Source: PWPR01 sp964497955 (GTDB taxonomy: Bacteria > Bacillota > UBA994 > PWPR01). From it: a stretch of 8,431 nt of DNA. The translations under genes were made by a program, and so were the position numbers. Below the pieces are notes generated by a model, which was not told where the DNA came from, ran no database searches, and saw nothing but the letters and a program-made list of their open reading frames with translations. Location of the stretch: assembly GCA_964497955.1 (NCBI GenBank), contig CAZCFQ010000091.1, positions 1 to 8,431 on the forward strand, written 5' to 3'. Positions 1 through 6,231 of the stretch are shown one piece after another; within the stretch, counting starts at the first letter, position 1; each line of letters starts with the position of its first letter.

Positions 1-383
1 TTTCGCGCTAATTCTAAAGCTTTATTACAATATTCAATTGCTACAGGATATTCTTTTTTAACTTCACCATAATAGAGTACATAAGTATTATAAATTCTAA
101 TTAAAATTTGCTCATCATTAGAATATTTTTTGTAGTAATCTTCAGCCTTTTTTATACTTATATATGCTTCCTTACTATCTCCTATATAACAATAATACAA
201 GCCTAAAACTCTATATGATTCAATCACACCTTCATAGTATTCAATTTTTTTTGATAATTTCAGATTTTTCTTTATTTCTTCTACACTCTCTGAGAGATTA
301 AGAGCAGATTTGCTTTTATTCTTAGAAAATTCTTTATTTCTTATATCTATATCTCTCTTCAAATCACTATTTTCTCTTTCCAT
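1..383 (-). CDS. TPR-repeat protein, 3' end missing (paralogue of the adjacent TPR-GAF-GGDEF protein)
   Basis: An open frame of 127 complete codons runs leftward from an ATG at 383 off the window edge, so only the N-terminus is visible. A good ribosome binding site, AAGGAG at 392-397, lies 8 nt before the ATG. The visible part is hydrophilic and helical, with no signal peptide or membrane segment, so it is probably cytoplasmic. Residues 35-127 align without gaps to residues 39-131 of the upstream protein, with 37 of 93 identical by hand count. Shared blocks include the YR.LG and YY.E.K segments typical of tetratricopeptide-like helix pairs. The gene starts 18 nt after the upstream stop, so the two are probably co-transcribed and arose by duplication. 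TPR arrays usually mediate protein contacts. Whether this copy also ends in GAF and GGDEF domains cannot be seen here. Confidence 0.85.
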   Translation of the reverse strand, partial: MERENSDLKRDIDIRNKEFSKNKSKSALNLSESVEEIKKNLKLSKKIEYYEGVIESYRVLGLYYCYIGDSKEAYISIKKAEDYYKKYSNDEQILIRIYNTYVLYYGEVKKEYPVAIEYCNKALELAR

Positions 384-401
384 CTATCTATCTCCTTAGA
401 T

Positions 402-2465
402 TTATGTACTCAATGCTATTATTTGATCTCTACCATTTTCTTTAGCTTTATATAAAGCACTATCTGCTAAATCGAATAAGTCATCAATATTTATACTATC
501 TCTATTGTTTACAGCCAGCCCAATACTGATAGATATATAAACATCTTTATCTTCATATACAGAAATATTTCTAAACGCTTTTAATAAGCTAGTAGCTTTC
601 TGTCTAATTTCTACTATATCTGCTGAAGTAATTAATATGCCAAACTCTTCACCACCTATTCTTGCAATAAGTGTAGAAGTATCTACAAACTCTTTTTTTA
701 AAATTTTGGCTACTTTTTTTAAGCATTCATTTCCTATATTGTGCCCATAAGTATCATTAACCTTTTTGAAATGATCTATATCGATTATCATTAATGCTAT
801 AGGATTATTAACTTTCGCATTTTCTGTTATGTTATATAATTTTTTATTAAAATAATGCCAATTTCTTAATCCAGTAAGTGAGTCATTGTTAGCCATCTCT
901 TTTAAGTTCTCTGCTTGAATTGAATTTCTAATAGCTATAGCAGTATATGAAGCAATTACAGAGAAAAACTGTATATTGTGTTTTTGAAAAACATCTGTTT
1001 TATAAGCTTGTATTTGCAAAACTCCTATAGTTTCATCTAATACTTTTAAGGGAATACTTAAAAGTGATCTTGGTATTTCTCTACTTCTATCCAAATGAAT
1101 TAAATCTTTAACATATAAATCGTACTCATTTAACAAATCATTTATTACTAAGATTTCTCTATTTCTAAAAGTAGCACATAAAAAAGAATTCTTATTGTTT
1201 ATTTCTAAGTTAAATGGTGGTATTGCTCTATCCTGGTACTTATAATAGATACAATTAAGATTACTTTTGTCTTTAATTGCAACCACAAAATTATAGTTCT
1301 CAAAAACACCTGCAATATGCTTATTAACCTCGACAAATACATCATCTAAATCATTATATGACGTTATTTCTTGTCCTATTTCAGATAGCACTTTTAAACT
1401 CTCAATTGTTTTTTGCAAAGCTTCTGACCTAATTGAGCTAACAATCTCTTGTTCTTGCCTTTTTTGTAATCTATTAAAATAATGATGGTATTGTTTGTAG
1501 ATATCTAGTGCTTTATTATACTCTTTGGTCTGCTCATAAAATTTTGATAACAGTCTGTAATATTTCGTAGCATATTTATCATTTTCAATATTTTTAATTT
1601 TATCACTTATATCATCTAAAATACTTTTTGCATAAATAAAGTCTTCTTTGTTCATTAGCAGCTCTACTAATTCTAGTGATAAACTAACAAGCCATGTATC
1701 TTGCTTATTGTTTTTTAACTTTTCAATTGTATTTTCAATAATACGACATGCTTTTTCCGTATTGCCTAGCTCTGCCTCTAGTAATGCAAGTATTTTATTT
1801 AATGAAGCTAAAACTACAATATCATCAATCTTTATGGCCAATTCTTTCGCTTTTGTTTGATACTCTCTTGCTAATATTAAGTTTCCACTTTTATGATATA
1901 AATCAGCTAAATTTGCATATGCATATAGTTGGGCTTTATCAAGACCACTCATTTTTCCTAATTCCAGTGTTTTTAAGAATAATTCTTTAGCTTGATCTAA
2001 AATATTAAGTTCCAAATAGGTAACTCCAAGATTTAAATTAAACTTCCATAATAACGAATGTAGCTTATTTTGTTCAGCTATAATTAATCCTTTTTGACAA
2101 TACTTTGCCGCTTTTTTATAATCTCTTTTTATTTCTAAATAATAAAAGACAAATGCAGCATAAATCTTAGCAAGTTGATTTTCATTTAAACTATATTTTT
2201 CGTGTTTTTTTAAAGCATTTTTAATACTTTTTAAAGATAAAGAAGCTTGCCCGTTATATGCATAAATTATACCTAAAATTCTATATGCATCGACTAAACC
2301 TGAGAAGTATTCTAACTCTTTAGCTTTCTCTAAATTTTTTCTAAGCTGATCTATAGCTTGAGGTAAGTGAAGCTTATTTGAGTTTCTCAGTTCATAAATA
2401 TGGTTATTAATTTTATCTACTTCTATTTTTTGAAGATCTTTTAGTTTATCCTCCAAATTTTTCAC
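402..2465 (-). CDS. TPR-GAF-GGDEF signalling protein (putative diguanylate cyclase)
   Basis: A 687-residue protein with three parts. Residues about 40-345 form tetratricopeptide-like helix pairs, and a charged helical linker follows (about 330-360). Residues about 360-515 fit a GAF sensor domain. Residues about 520-685 are a GGDEF domain with DSLTGLRN at 528-535, DIDHFKKVNDTYGH at 562-575, the active-site loop GGEEF at 604-608, and a YKAKENGRDQ tail. An intact GGEEF loop and metal-binding D562 suggest it can make cyclic di-GMP from two GTP. There is no signal peptide or membrane helix, so signals probably arrive through the TPR or GAF parts. The usual inhibitory RxxD, nine residues before GGEEF, is DTST here (595-598), so product inhibition at that site is unlikely. 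The start is a GTG with only a weak GGGAA just before it. An in-frame TAA lies seven codons further upstream, and the start aligns with the paralogue's start. A TTG at codon 4 is the alternative. The stop is TAA. Confidence 0.9.
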   Translation of the reverse strand: MKNLEDKLKDLQKIEVDKINNHIYELRNSNKLHLPQAIDQLRKNLEKAKELEYFSGLVDAYRILGIIYAYNGQASLSLKSIKNALKKHEKYSLNENQLAKIYAAFVFYYLEIKRDYKKAAKYCQKGLIIAEQNKLHSLLWKFNLNLGVTYLELNILDQAKELFLKTLELGKMSGLDKAQLYAYANLADLYHKSGNLILAREYQTKAKELAIKIDDIVVLASLNKILALLEAELGNTEKACRIIENTIEKLKNNKQDTWLVSLSLELVELLMNKEDFIYAKSILDDISDKIKNIENDKYATKYYRLLSKFYEQTKEYNKALDIYKQYHHYFNRLQKRQEQEIVSSIRSEALQKTIESLKVLSEIGQEITSYNDLDDVFVEVNKHIAGVFENYNFVVAIKDKSNLNCIYYKYQDRAIPPFNLEINNKNSFLCATFRNREILVINDLLNEYDLYVKDLIHLDRSREIPRSLLSIPLKVLDETIGVLQIQAYKTDVFQKHNIQFFSVIASYTAIAIRNSIQAENLKEMANNDSLTGLRNWHYFNKKLYNITENAKVNNPIALMIIDIDHFKKVNDTYGHNIGNECLKKVAKILKKEFVDTSTLIARIGGEEFGILITSADIVEIRQKATSLLKAFRNISVYEDKDVYISISIGLAVNNRDSINIDDLFDLADSALYKAKENGRDQIIALST

Positions 2466-2501
2466 TTCCCAATATTTTCTATTTAATTAACACTATTTAA
2501 A

Positions 2502-2507
2502 ATTATA
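2502..2507 (-). promoter_or_regulatory. Possible -10 element (TATAAT) for the TPR-GAF-GGDEF gene
   Basis: A perfect TATAAT on the minus strand lies 36 nt before the GTG start, in the 89-nt gap after the methyltransferase gene. No convincing -35 hexamer lies 16-18 nt upstream and no TGn precedes it. In DNA this AT-rich it may be chance. No strong terminator separates this gene from the methyltransferase upstream, so read-through is also possible. Confidence 0.3.
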
Positions 2508-2554
2508 CAATATTTTAGTTTAATATAGTAGTAAAGTATTGAAAAAACCAATAT

Positions 2555-3142
2555 TTATCTCATTGGTACAAATGAAAATCCATAATGGCTCTCTTTTACA
2601 ATCTCATCATCCACTTTTTTATATTTAATAATTGAGTGTTTAACTGGACTTACTATAATCCCGTCTTTTTTTAATTGAGAAAACAAATGCGTGGGTTCTT
2701 CTGGATAGGCAGCACTAACTAATATCCTGTCAAATGGACTGTACTCTTTAAGCCCCTTATATCCATTTTTATTGATTACTTTAATTTTTTTTCCACTTAG
2801 ATATTTCTTAGCTTTTTTTACTAAATCACTGTTTAGTTCTACGCCATAAAGTTCACTTTCTTCTATTATTTCATCAAGTAATGCTAATACATAACCACAT
2901 CCTGATCCAATCTCTAATACTTTTAAACTATCATCTAACTCTAATAGATCTAGCATGAAAGCTATTGTAAATGGTTGCGATATAGTAGCATTTTCTCCTA
3001 TAGGAAGAGGTCTATCTCTATATGCAAAGTTTTTTAGCTCTCCTTCAACAAATTCTTTACGATCAACTACTGAAAAAGCATTAACAATTTTATTTGAAAA
3101 TCCTTTGCTTCTAAGACTATTTAACAATTTTTCTTTACTCAA
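2555..3142 (-). CDS. pcm: Protein-L-isoaspartate O-methyltransferase family protein
   Basis: A 195-residue class I SAM-dependent methyltransferase. The family transfers a methyl group from S-adenosylmethionine to isoaspartyl residues in aged proteins, which starts their repair to aspartate in the cytoplasm. Diagnostic features are IGENATISQP at 48-57 (the family's substrate-site block, usually ..TISQP), the SAM-binding motif VLEIGSGCGY at 75-84, the acidic YGVELN at 99-104, and FDRILVSAA at 137-145. DGIIVSPV at 160-167 matches the usual strand before the C-terminal part. The length is slightly short of the typical 205-215 residues. The start is TTG, supported by the strong site AAGGGGG 8 nt upstream; no ATG is better placed. 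It follows the thiC terminator and so appears to be its own unit. Family assignment is firm; isoaspartyl activity is inferred, because some family members act on other substrates. Confidence 0.88.
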   Translation of the reverse strand: MSKEKLLNSLRSKGFSNKIVNAFSVVDRKEFVEGELKNFAYRDRPLPIGENATISQPFTIAFMLDLLELDDSLKVLEIGSGCGYVLALLDEIIEESELYGVELNSDLVKKAKKYLSGKKIKVINKNGYKGLKEYSPFDRILVSAAYPEEPTHLFSQLKKDGIIVSPVKHSIIKYKKVDDEIVKESHYGFSFVPMR

Positions 3143-3150
3143 GTTAAAAA

Positions 3151-3157
3151 CCCCCTT
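3151..3157 (-). promoter_or_regulatory. Ribosome binding site AAGGGGG deciding a TTG start
   Basis: AAGGGGG on the minus strand is close to the ideal AAGGAGG and ends 8 nt before the TTG at 3142. It is the main reason for choosing this non-ATG start for the methyltransferase. Confidence 0.7.
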
Positions 3158-3172
3158 AAATTTTGTGTTTTA

Positions 3173-3178
3173 AGTATA
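3173..3178 (-). promoter_or_regulatory. Possible -10 element (TATACT) for the methyltransferase gene
   Basis: TATACT matches the -10 consensus at five of six positions and lies 30 nt before the start codon, between it and the thiC terminator. The hexamer 17 nt upstream, TTTATG, is a poor -35. A promoter is expected here because an intrinsic terminator isolates the gene from thiC. Confidence 0.35.
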
Positions 3179-3209
3179 TTACAAAAAATGATTCGCATAA
3201 AATAGTATT

Positions 3210-3233
3210 AAAAAAGTGCTAGTCTCCTAGCAC
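3210..3233 (-). terminator. Intrinsic terminator downstream of thiC
   Basis: On the minus strand, CTAG-rich 7-bp arms (CTAGCAC at 3227-3233 on the plus strand, GTGCTAG at 3216-3222) enclose a 4-nt loop. Six T residues (3210-3215) follow. The hairpin begins 6 nt after the thiC stop codon. Confidence 0.9.
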
Positions 3234-3239
3234 CTTTGT

Positions 3240-4538
3240 TTACTTATATATATTAACTTTTTCTCCGTTAATAATTTTCTTAACATTTCTTATTGCACAC
3301 ATCTTACCACACATAGAACATGTCTCTTGGTCTTGTAGCTGATTACCTTCTCTATACTTTTTTACCTTTTGGCTGTCCAGTGCAAGATTAGTCATTGATT
3401 CCCAGTCCAAATTAGACCTAGCAAGTGACATTTTATGATCCCATTCTATACCTTTAGAACCCTTTGCTATATCTCCAGAGTGAGCAGCTATTTTTGATGC
3501 AATAATACCTTCTTTGACATCATCCAGATCAGGAAGTCGTAAATGTTCAGCTGGGGTTAGATAACATAAAAAGTCAGCTCCATAATATGAAGCTAATGCA
3601 CCGCCTATAGCACCTGAAATATGATCATATCCTGGTGCAATATCAGTTACAATTGGACCAAGCACATAAAATGGTGCATTATGACATAAACTCTTGGCAA
3701 GCTTAATATTAGCTTCTACTTCATTTAAAGGAATATGTCCAGGACCCTCAATCATTACTTGCACATTTTTCTCCCAAGCTCTTTTTGTCAAGTTACCTAA
3801 AGTAATCAATTCAGATATTTGGCTTGCATCAGTAGAGTCATAAATTGAACCAGGACGCATTCCATCACCCAAGCTCAAAGTTACATCATATTTTTGACAA
3901 ATCTCTAATAGCTCATCAAAGTATTCATAAAATGGATTTTCATTTTGATGAATGTTCATCCATGCAAAAAGCAAACTACCACCTCTTGATACTATGTTGG
4001 TTAGCCTTGGATTATTAATAAAAGTATCTGCTACTTCTTTTGTAAGCCCTGCATGTATTGTTAAAAAATCTACCCCATCTTCTGCATGCTTTCTGGCAAC
4101 ATCAAGAAAGTCTTTTGCACTTAAATCTATTAGCTCTTTATTTAACAAGCTTATTGCATCGTAAATAGGAACCGTTCCAATCATAAGTGGTGAAATTTGT
4201 ATTAATTTTTTTCTAAATTTCTCAGTTTGCCCATAATTAGATAAATCCATTATGGCATCAACATCCCAATCAATTGCTAGTTTAGCCTTATTTAACTCTA
4301 AAGTGATGTCATTAACATCTTGTGAGATTCCTAAATTTACATTTATTTTTGTTGATAAGCCTGACCCAATCCCTCTTGGTTTTAAGCTTAAATGTTTCTT
4401 ATTTGCAGGAATAACTACTTCACCCTTAGCAATTTTCTCTAACAAATATTCCTCACTTACTCCTTCTTGATTCGCTACAACTTTCATTTCTTCAGTCACT
4501 ATACCTTTTCTTGCAGCATCCATTTGTGTTGTATACAT
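3240..4538 (-). CDS. thiC: Phosphomethylpyrimidine synthase ThiC (short form)
   Basis: A 432-residue enzyme that converts aminoimidazole ribotide to hydroxymethylpyrimidine phosphate, the pyrimidine half of thiamine. It is an iron-sulfur radical-SAM enzyme of the cytoplasm. Family blocks are NIVSRGGS (181-188), LSLGDGMRPG (221-230), EGPGHIPL (264-271), TDIAPGYDHI (298-307) and TPAEHLRLP (328-336). The C-terminal cluster site has C407, C410 and C414, which is a CX2CX3C spacing; the E. coli-type enzyme has CX2CX4C. The protein lacks the extra N-terminal region of the roughly 600-residue proteobacterial form, as is usual in anaerobic Gram-positives and archaea. The ATG is preceded by AGGAGG (4544-4549). 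Expression is controlled by the TPP riboswitch and terminator in its leader. No other thiamine gene is present in the window. The stop is TAA, followed at once by a terminator. Confidence 0.96.
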   Translation of the reverse strand: MYTTQMDAARKGIVTEEMKVVANQEGVSEEYLLEKIAKGEVVIPANKKHLSLKPRGIGSGLSTKINVNLGISQDVNDITLELNKAKLAIDWDVDAIMDLSNYGQTEKFRKKLIQISPLMIGTVPIYDAISLLNKELIDLSAKDFLDVARKHAEDGVDFLTIHAGLTKEVADTFINNPRLTNIVSRGGSLLFAWMNIHQNENPFYEYFDELLEICQKYDVTLSLGDGMRPGSIYDSTDASQISELITLGNLTKRAWEKNVQVMIEGPGHIPLNEVEANIKLAKSLCHNAPFYVLGPIVTDIAPGYDHISGAIGGALASYYGADFLCYLTPAEHLRLPDLDDVKEGIIASKIAAHSGDIAKGSKGIEWDHKMSLARSNLDWESMTNLALDSQKVKKYREGNQLQDQETCSMCGKMCAIRNVKKIINGEKVNIYK

Positions 4539-4550
4539 AATATCCTCCTA

Positions 4551-4581
4551 AAATAAAAATACGCCCCTGAGATAGGACGTA
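4551..4581 (-). terminator. Riboswitch-controlled intrinsic terminator in the thiC leader
   Basis: On the minus strand TACGTCC (4575-4581) pairs with GGGCGTA (4560-4566) through seven pairs including one G-U. The loop is 8 nt and the T-rich tract ATTTTTATTTT follows. It lies between the TPP aptamer and the thiC ribosome binding site, so ligand control is probably at transcription termination. A competing pairing, TAGGA (4590-4594, the aptamer's 3' edge) with TCCTA (4573-4577), would break the 5' arm. Confidence 0.8.
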
Positions 4582-4587
4582 AAAGAT

Positions 4588-4671
4588 TTTCCTACGCTGG
4601 CATTATCCAGATCAGGTTATCGGTCAAAGAATTACGGTTCTTTTTCTCAGCCAGCCTATTCTAGCTCCCTA
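4588..4671 (-). ncRNA. TPP riboswitch aptamer (THI element)
   Basis: The minus strand carries both conserved halves of the thiamine pyrophosphate aptamer. The pyrimidine-sensing CTGAGA is at 4645-4650. The pyrophosphate-sensing block covers 4591-4617 and starts ACCTGATCTGGATAATGCC. Between them is a variable hairpin with arms AAAGAA and TTCTTT. The 5' edge is marked by TAGGGAGC near 4664-4671. Known elements of this class turn off thiamine genes when TPP is abundant. Its place before thiC and an overlapping terminator switch fits that role. The exact P1 boundary is uncertain because the outer pairing looks weak. Confidence 0.97.
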
Positions 4672-4689
4672 ATATTCAATTATAAAGAA

Positions 4690-4698
4690 AGAATACCA
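4690..4698 (-). promoter_or_regulatory. Likely extended -10 promoter (TGGTATTCT) for thiC
   Basis: TGGTATTCT on the minus strand fits an extended -10 and would start the transcript near 4683, about 12 nt before the aptamer. A second candidate, TATAAT at 4679-4684, would start near 4672 and leave little of the outer aptamer stem. An A-rich tract at 4700-4716 lies just upstream. No good -35 hexamer is seen. Confidence 0.45.
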
Positions 4699-4741
4699 CA
4701 TTTTTTTCTTTTTTCATAGTATAATTAAGTTATCATCAACC

Positions 4742-4770
4742 TTGATTTAAACTGATTAAATTCATATGAT
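4742..4770 (+). promoter_or_regulatory. Likely promoter for the membrane protein gene
   Basis: TTGATT (4742-4747) and TATGAT (4765-4770) are separated by exactly 17 nt, matching four of six and five of six consensus bases. Transcription would begin near 4777, leaving a short leader with the ribosome binding site GGAGGTG at 4789-4795. An inverted repeat, TTATCAT at 4730-4736 and ATGATAA at 4766-4772, flanks the -35 and overlaps the -10. It could be an operator but is weak evidence in AT-rich DNA. Confidence 0.5.
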
Positions 4771-4800
4771 AATACTAAGGAATCACTTGGAGGTGTAATA

Positions 4801-5235
4801 ATGTCTAATAAAAACAAATATTATTTTGCTTTAATAACTGTGGGGATTATAGTTTTTGCAATAGGATTATATTTATCAAGAACTAATGGTTTTAATGTTA
4901 TTAACACTACTTTAATAACAATAGGAGCTTTAGGGTTTGGTTTTGGCACTGGAGAGATTATTCAAAATAATCTAGTTGATAAAAACAAAAAGTTGTTAAA
5001 AACAATAGAAAATCAAAACAATCCTCAAAGACTTGCTTTTTTGAACAACCAAGCTAAAGCTAAATCATTTGATATAACTACAAAAATCTTCCCTATAATT
5101 ATTCTACTACTTGCTATTATGAGAGAAAACACAAACACTCTACTTATTCTGATTGGTTTGTACATTATGTTTTGGATAATCTATTTATTACACTTAAACA
5201 AGCTATATAAAAAAGAACAAAGGAAGGTTGAATAA
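4801..5235 (+). CDS. Unrecognised small membrane protein, about four transmembrane helices
   Basis: A 144-residue protein with hydrophobic stretches at about 8-25, 34-52, 94-107 and 111-131. They form two pairs separated by a charged loop (53-93). The loop and start of the second pair read as NNQAKAKSFD followed by a hydrophobic run. This recalls the KA.A..D pattern before the third helix in small uncharacterised Firmicutes membrane proteins (DUF2178-like), but I recognise this only from general pattern and assign no function. There is no enzyme or binding motif and no cleavable signal peptide. The ATG has the strong site GGAGGTG five nt upstream. It is the only rightward gene in the window, divergent from thiC and convergent with the rubrerythrin-like gene. 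Its TAA stop sits in the loop of a terminator hairpin whose first arm is made by its own last codons. Confidence 0.85.
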   Translation: MSNKNKYYFALITVGIIVFAIGLYLSRTNGFNVINTTLITIGALGFGFGTGEIIQNNLVDKNKKLLKTIENQNNPQRLAFLNNQAKAKSFDITTKIFPIIILLLAIMRENTNTLLILIGLYIMFWIIYLLHLNKLYKKEQRKVE

Positions 5236-5243
5236 CCTTCCTT
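5220..5243. terminator. Bidirectional terminator between convergent genes
   Basis: A perfect 10-bp inverted repeat, AAGGAAGGTT (5220-5229) and AACCTTCCTT (5234-5243), has a GAAT loop. Leftward transcripts meet a T-rich tail (TTTGTTCTTTTTT), and rightward transcripts meet AAAAATTTTT. It overlaps the last codons and stop of the rightward gene and begins 8 nt past the stop of the leftward gene. Confidence 0.88.
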
Positions 5244-5251
5244 AAAAATTT

Positions 5252-5737
5252 TTAATATTTTTCTCTTTTACCAAACTCTGCATCTTCAACCCATTCTTCA
5301 CCATGTCTATGTAATTCAATTAATGCATTTATAACATCATAATGTTTCTTCTCTTCTTTTACTAAGAAAGAATAAAGCTTTTGTTCATCTTTTTCAAGAG
5401 TATCATCATACATATCTTGATATAGATCAATGGATTCTTGTTCTTTTTTAAGAGCCTGTCTTAATGCATCTATTTGTTTTGGCTGTGAAAAAATATCTTG
5501 TTTAAAATCATCTGCATTAGAAAATATGTCTTTAGATTCATCTAAAACTTTTGTATCATTAAGATCATAGATATTTTTAGATTGCTCTTGTTTTATTATT
5601 TCTGCGTGATAATTTTCATCATCTGCAAGCATAAGAAAAATGTTTTCGACTTCTGTACCTTTGTACACTTCTGCTTGTTTACGATAGTACTTTTCACCAT
5701 TCTCTTCTAGCTTTATTGCAAATTCTAAAGGTATCAT
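5252..5737 (-). CDS. Rubrerythrin-like diiron protein (ferritin-like domain only)
   Basis: A 161-residue soluble protein forming a ferritin-like four-helix bundle with a complete diiron ligand pattern. E11 is in LEENGEKYY, E41 and H44 are in ENYH, E99 is in KKEQESIDLY, and E129 and H132 are in EEKKH. Two helix pairs are joined by an acidic linker at about 52-85. There is no CxxC rubredoxin domain, so it is not classical rubrerythrin. Electrons would come from a separate partner. Relatives reduce hydrogen peroxide or protect anaerobes from oxygen, which is the likely role here, but diiron proteins of this type vary and the substrate is inferred. The C-terminus HRHGEEWVEDAEFG is highly charged and of unclear use. 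The ATG is preceded by GGGAGGAGAG (5743-5752). It appears to be a single-gene unit, with its own extended -10 promoter and a shared terminator. The stop is TAA. Confidence 0.9.
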   Translation of the reverse strand: MIPLEFAIKLEENGEKYYRKQAEVYKGTEVENIFLMLADDENYHAEIIKQEQSKNIYDLNDTKVLDESKDIFSNADDFKQDIFSQPKQIDALRQALKKEQESIDLYQDMYDDTLEKDEQKLYSFLVKEEKKHYDVINALIELHRHGEEWVEDAEFGKREKY

Positions 5738-5764
5738 ATAAACTCTCCTCCCAAAGTTTTGTTA

Positions 5765-5779
5765 CTATAACTATTATAT
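5765..5779 (-). promoter_or_regulatory. Possible PerR/Fur-type operator overlapping the -10
   Basis: The 15-mer ATATAATAGTTATAG on the minus strand matches the PerR box TTATAATNATTATAA at 11 of 14 defined positions and covers the -10 of the rubrerythrin-like gene. PerR control of rubrerythrins is established in clostridia. The match is suggestive only, since the motif is made of A and T in AT-rich DNA. Confidence 0.3.
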
Positions 5780-5781
5780 CA
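5773..5781 (-). promoter_or_regulatory. Extended -10 promoter (TGATATAAT) of the rubrerythrin-like gene
   Basis: A perfect extended -10, TG-A-TATAAT, on the minus strand lies 35 nt before the ATG. The -35 position (about 5796-5801) has no good hexamer, which fits an extended -10 promoter. It overlaps the final stop codon of the interrupted small ORF upstream. Confidence 0.65.
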
Positions 5782-5997
5782 TACTTGATTTTTATTTCCT
5801 GGGAAATTATCTTTAATTAATTTTTTTGCCATCAAATGACCCGTTTTATAGATATTTCTTCTATTCCCCTTATACAATTTCACCTCAGCTTCAATCTAAA
5901 ATAGAAGGTTTATAGCATTTATATCATCAAAATTAAATTCTAACCTAATCTTTATTAAACCAATACTTTTGTAAAATTGCAAGATTGATTCTTTCAT
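5779..5997 (-). pseudogene. Small ORF interrupted by one in-frame TAG, unrecognised
   Basis: From an ATG at 5997 one frame reads 33 codons, then TAG (5896-5898), then 38 more codons to a TGA at 5779. Both halves look protein-like. The first contains FNFDDINAINLLF. The second begins IEAEVKLYKG and contains KTGHLMAKKLIKDN and FPGNKNQV, rich in codons such as AAA, GAT and ATT as in the neighbours. A single C-to-T change from CAG would join them as a 72-residue protein. No ribosome binding site precedes the ATG, and an in-frame TGA lies just upstream, so it may be a remnant of something longer. I recognise no family. It could also be chance coding potential. Confidence 0.35.
5794..5807. repeat. 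Short palindrome ATTTCCTGGGAAAT at the -35 position
   Basis: Six-base arms ATTTCC and GGAAAT surround a 2-nt centre. It sits exactly where the -35 hexamer of the rubrerythrin-like promoter would be (5796-5801), so a repressor or activator could bind here. It also lies inside the interrupted small ORF, so it may be incidental. Confidence 0.35.
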
Positions 5998-6164
5998 ATT
6001 TATTCAGTAATAAATCTCAAAACTCTTTGCTTAGTTAATCATGAAATTAGTTTGTAGTTGAATCATTTTTATTTATTAAATTAAGCATTAGACTCTATCA
6101 ATTTATCATTTAATAAAATCCTAAAGCATAGTAATTTAGTAATTTACTGATTTCCTTTCTATAT

Positions 6165-6216
6165 TTACGAAACCTTTCTTTTGTTTATTATTAACAAAAA
6201 GGTTTAACTTCCGTAA
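6165..6216. repeat. Imperfect intergenic inverted repeat
   Basis: TTACG (6165-6169) and CGTAA (6212-6216) form an outer stem. AAACCTTT...GTT (6170-6185) pairs with AACAAAAAGGTTT (6193-6205) with a bulge of three bases. The loop is about 7 nt. No T-tract follows on either strand, so it is not a typical terminator. Its role is unknown. Confidence 0.4.
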
Positions 6217-6231
6217 TTTATTATAATATTA

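Noticed and set aside
1648..1990. Plus-strand open frames opposite the TPR region
   Set aside because: They lie wholly opposite a well-supported minus-strand gene, have no recognisable domains, and reflect antisense of AT-rich codons.
2539..2554. Terminator after the methyltransferase gene
   Set aside because: Only a five-base TATTG/CAATA stem with a T-rich loop is present, and no T-tract follows. Too weak to call.
2955..4470. Plus-strand open frames opposite the methyltransferase and thiC
   Set aside because: They are shadows of conserved coding sequence on the other strand, with no ribosome binding sites and no recognised domain.
5252..5737. Classical rubrerythrin
   Set aside because: No C-terminal rubredoxin CxxC pairs are present; only the ferritin-like diiron domain is seen.
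5836..5904. 22-codon plus-strand ORF (ATG at 5836)
   Set aside because: It has no ribosome binding site, no homology recognised, and lies opposite the interrupted frame.
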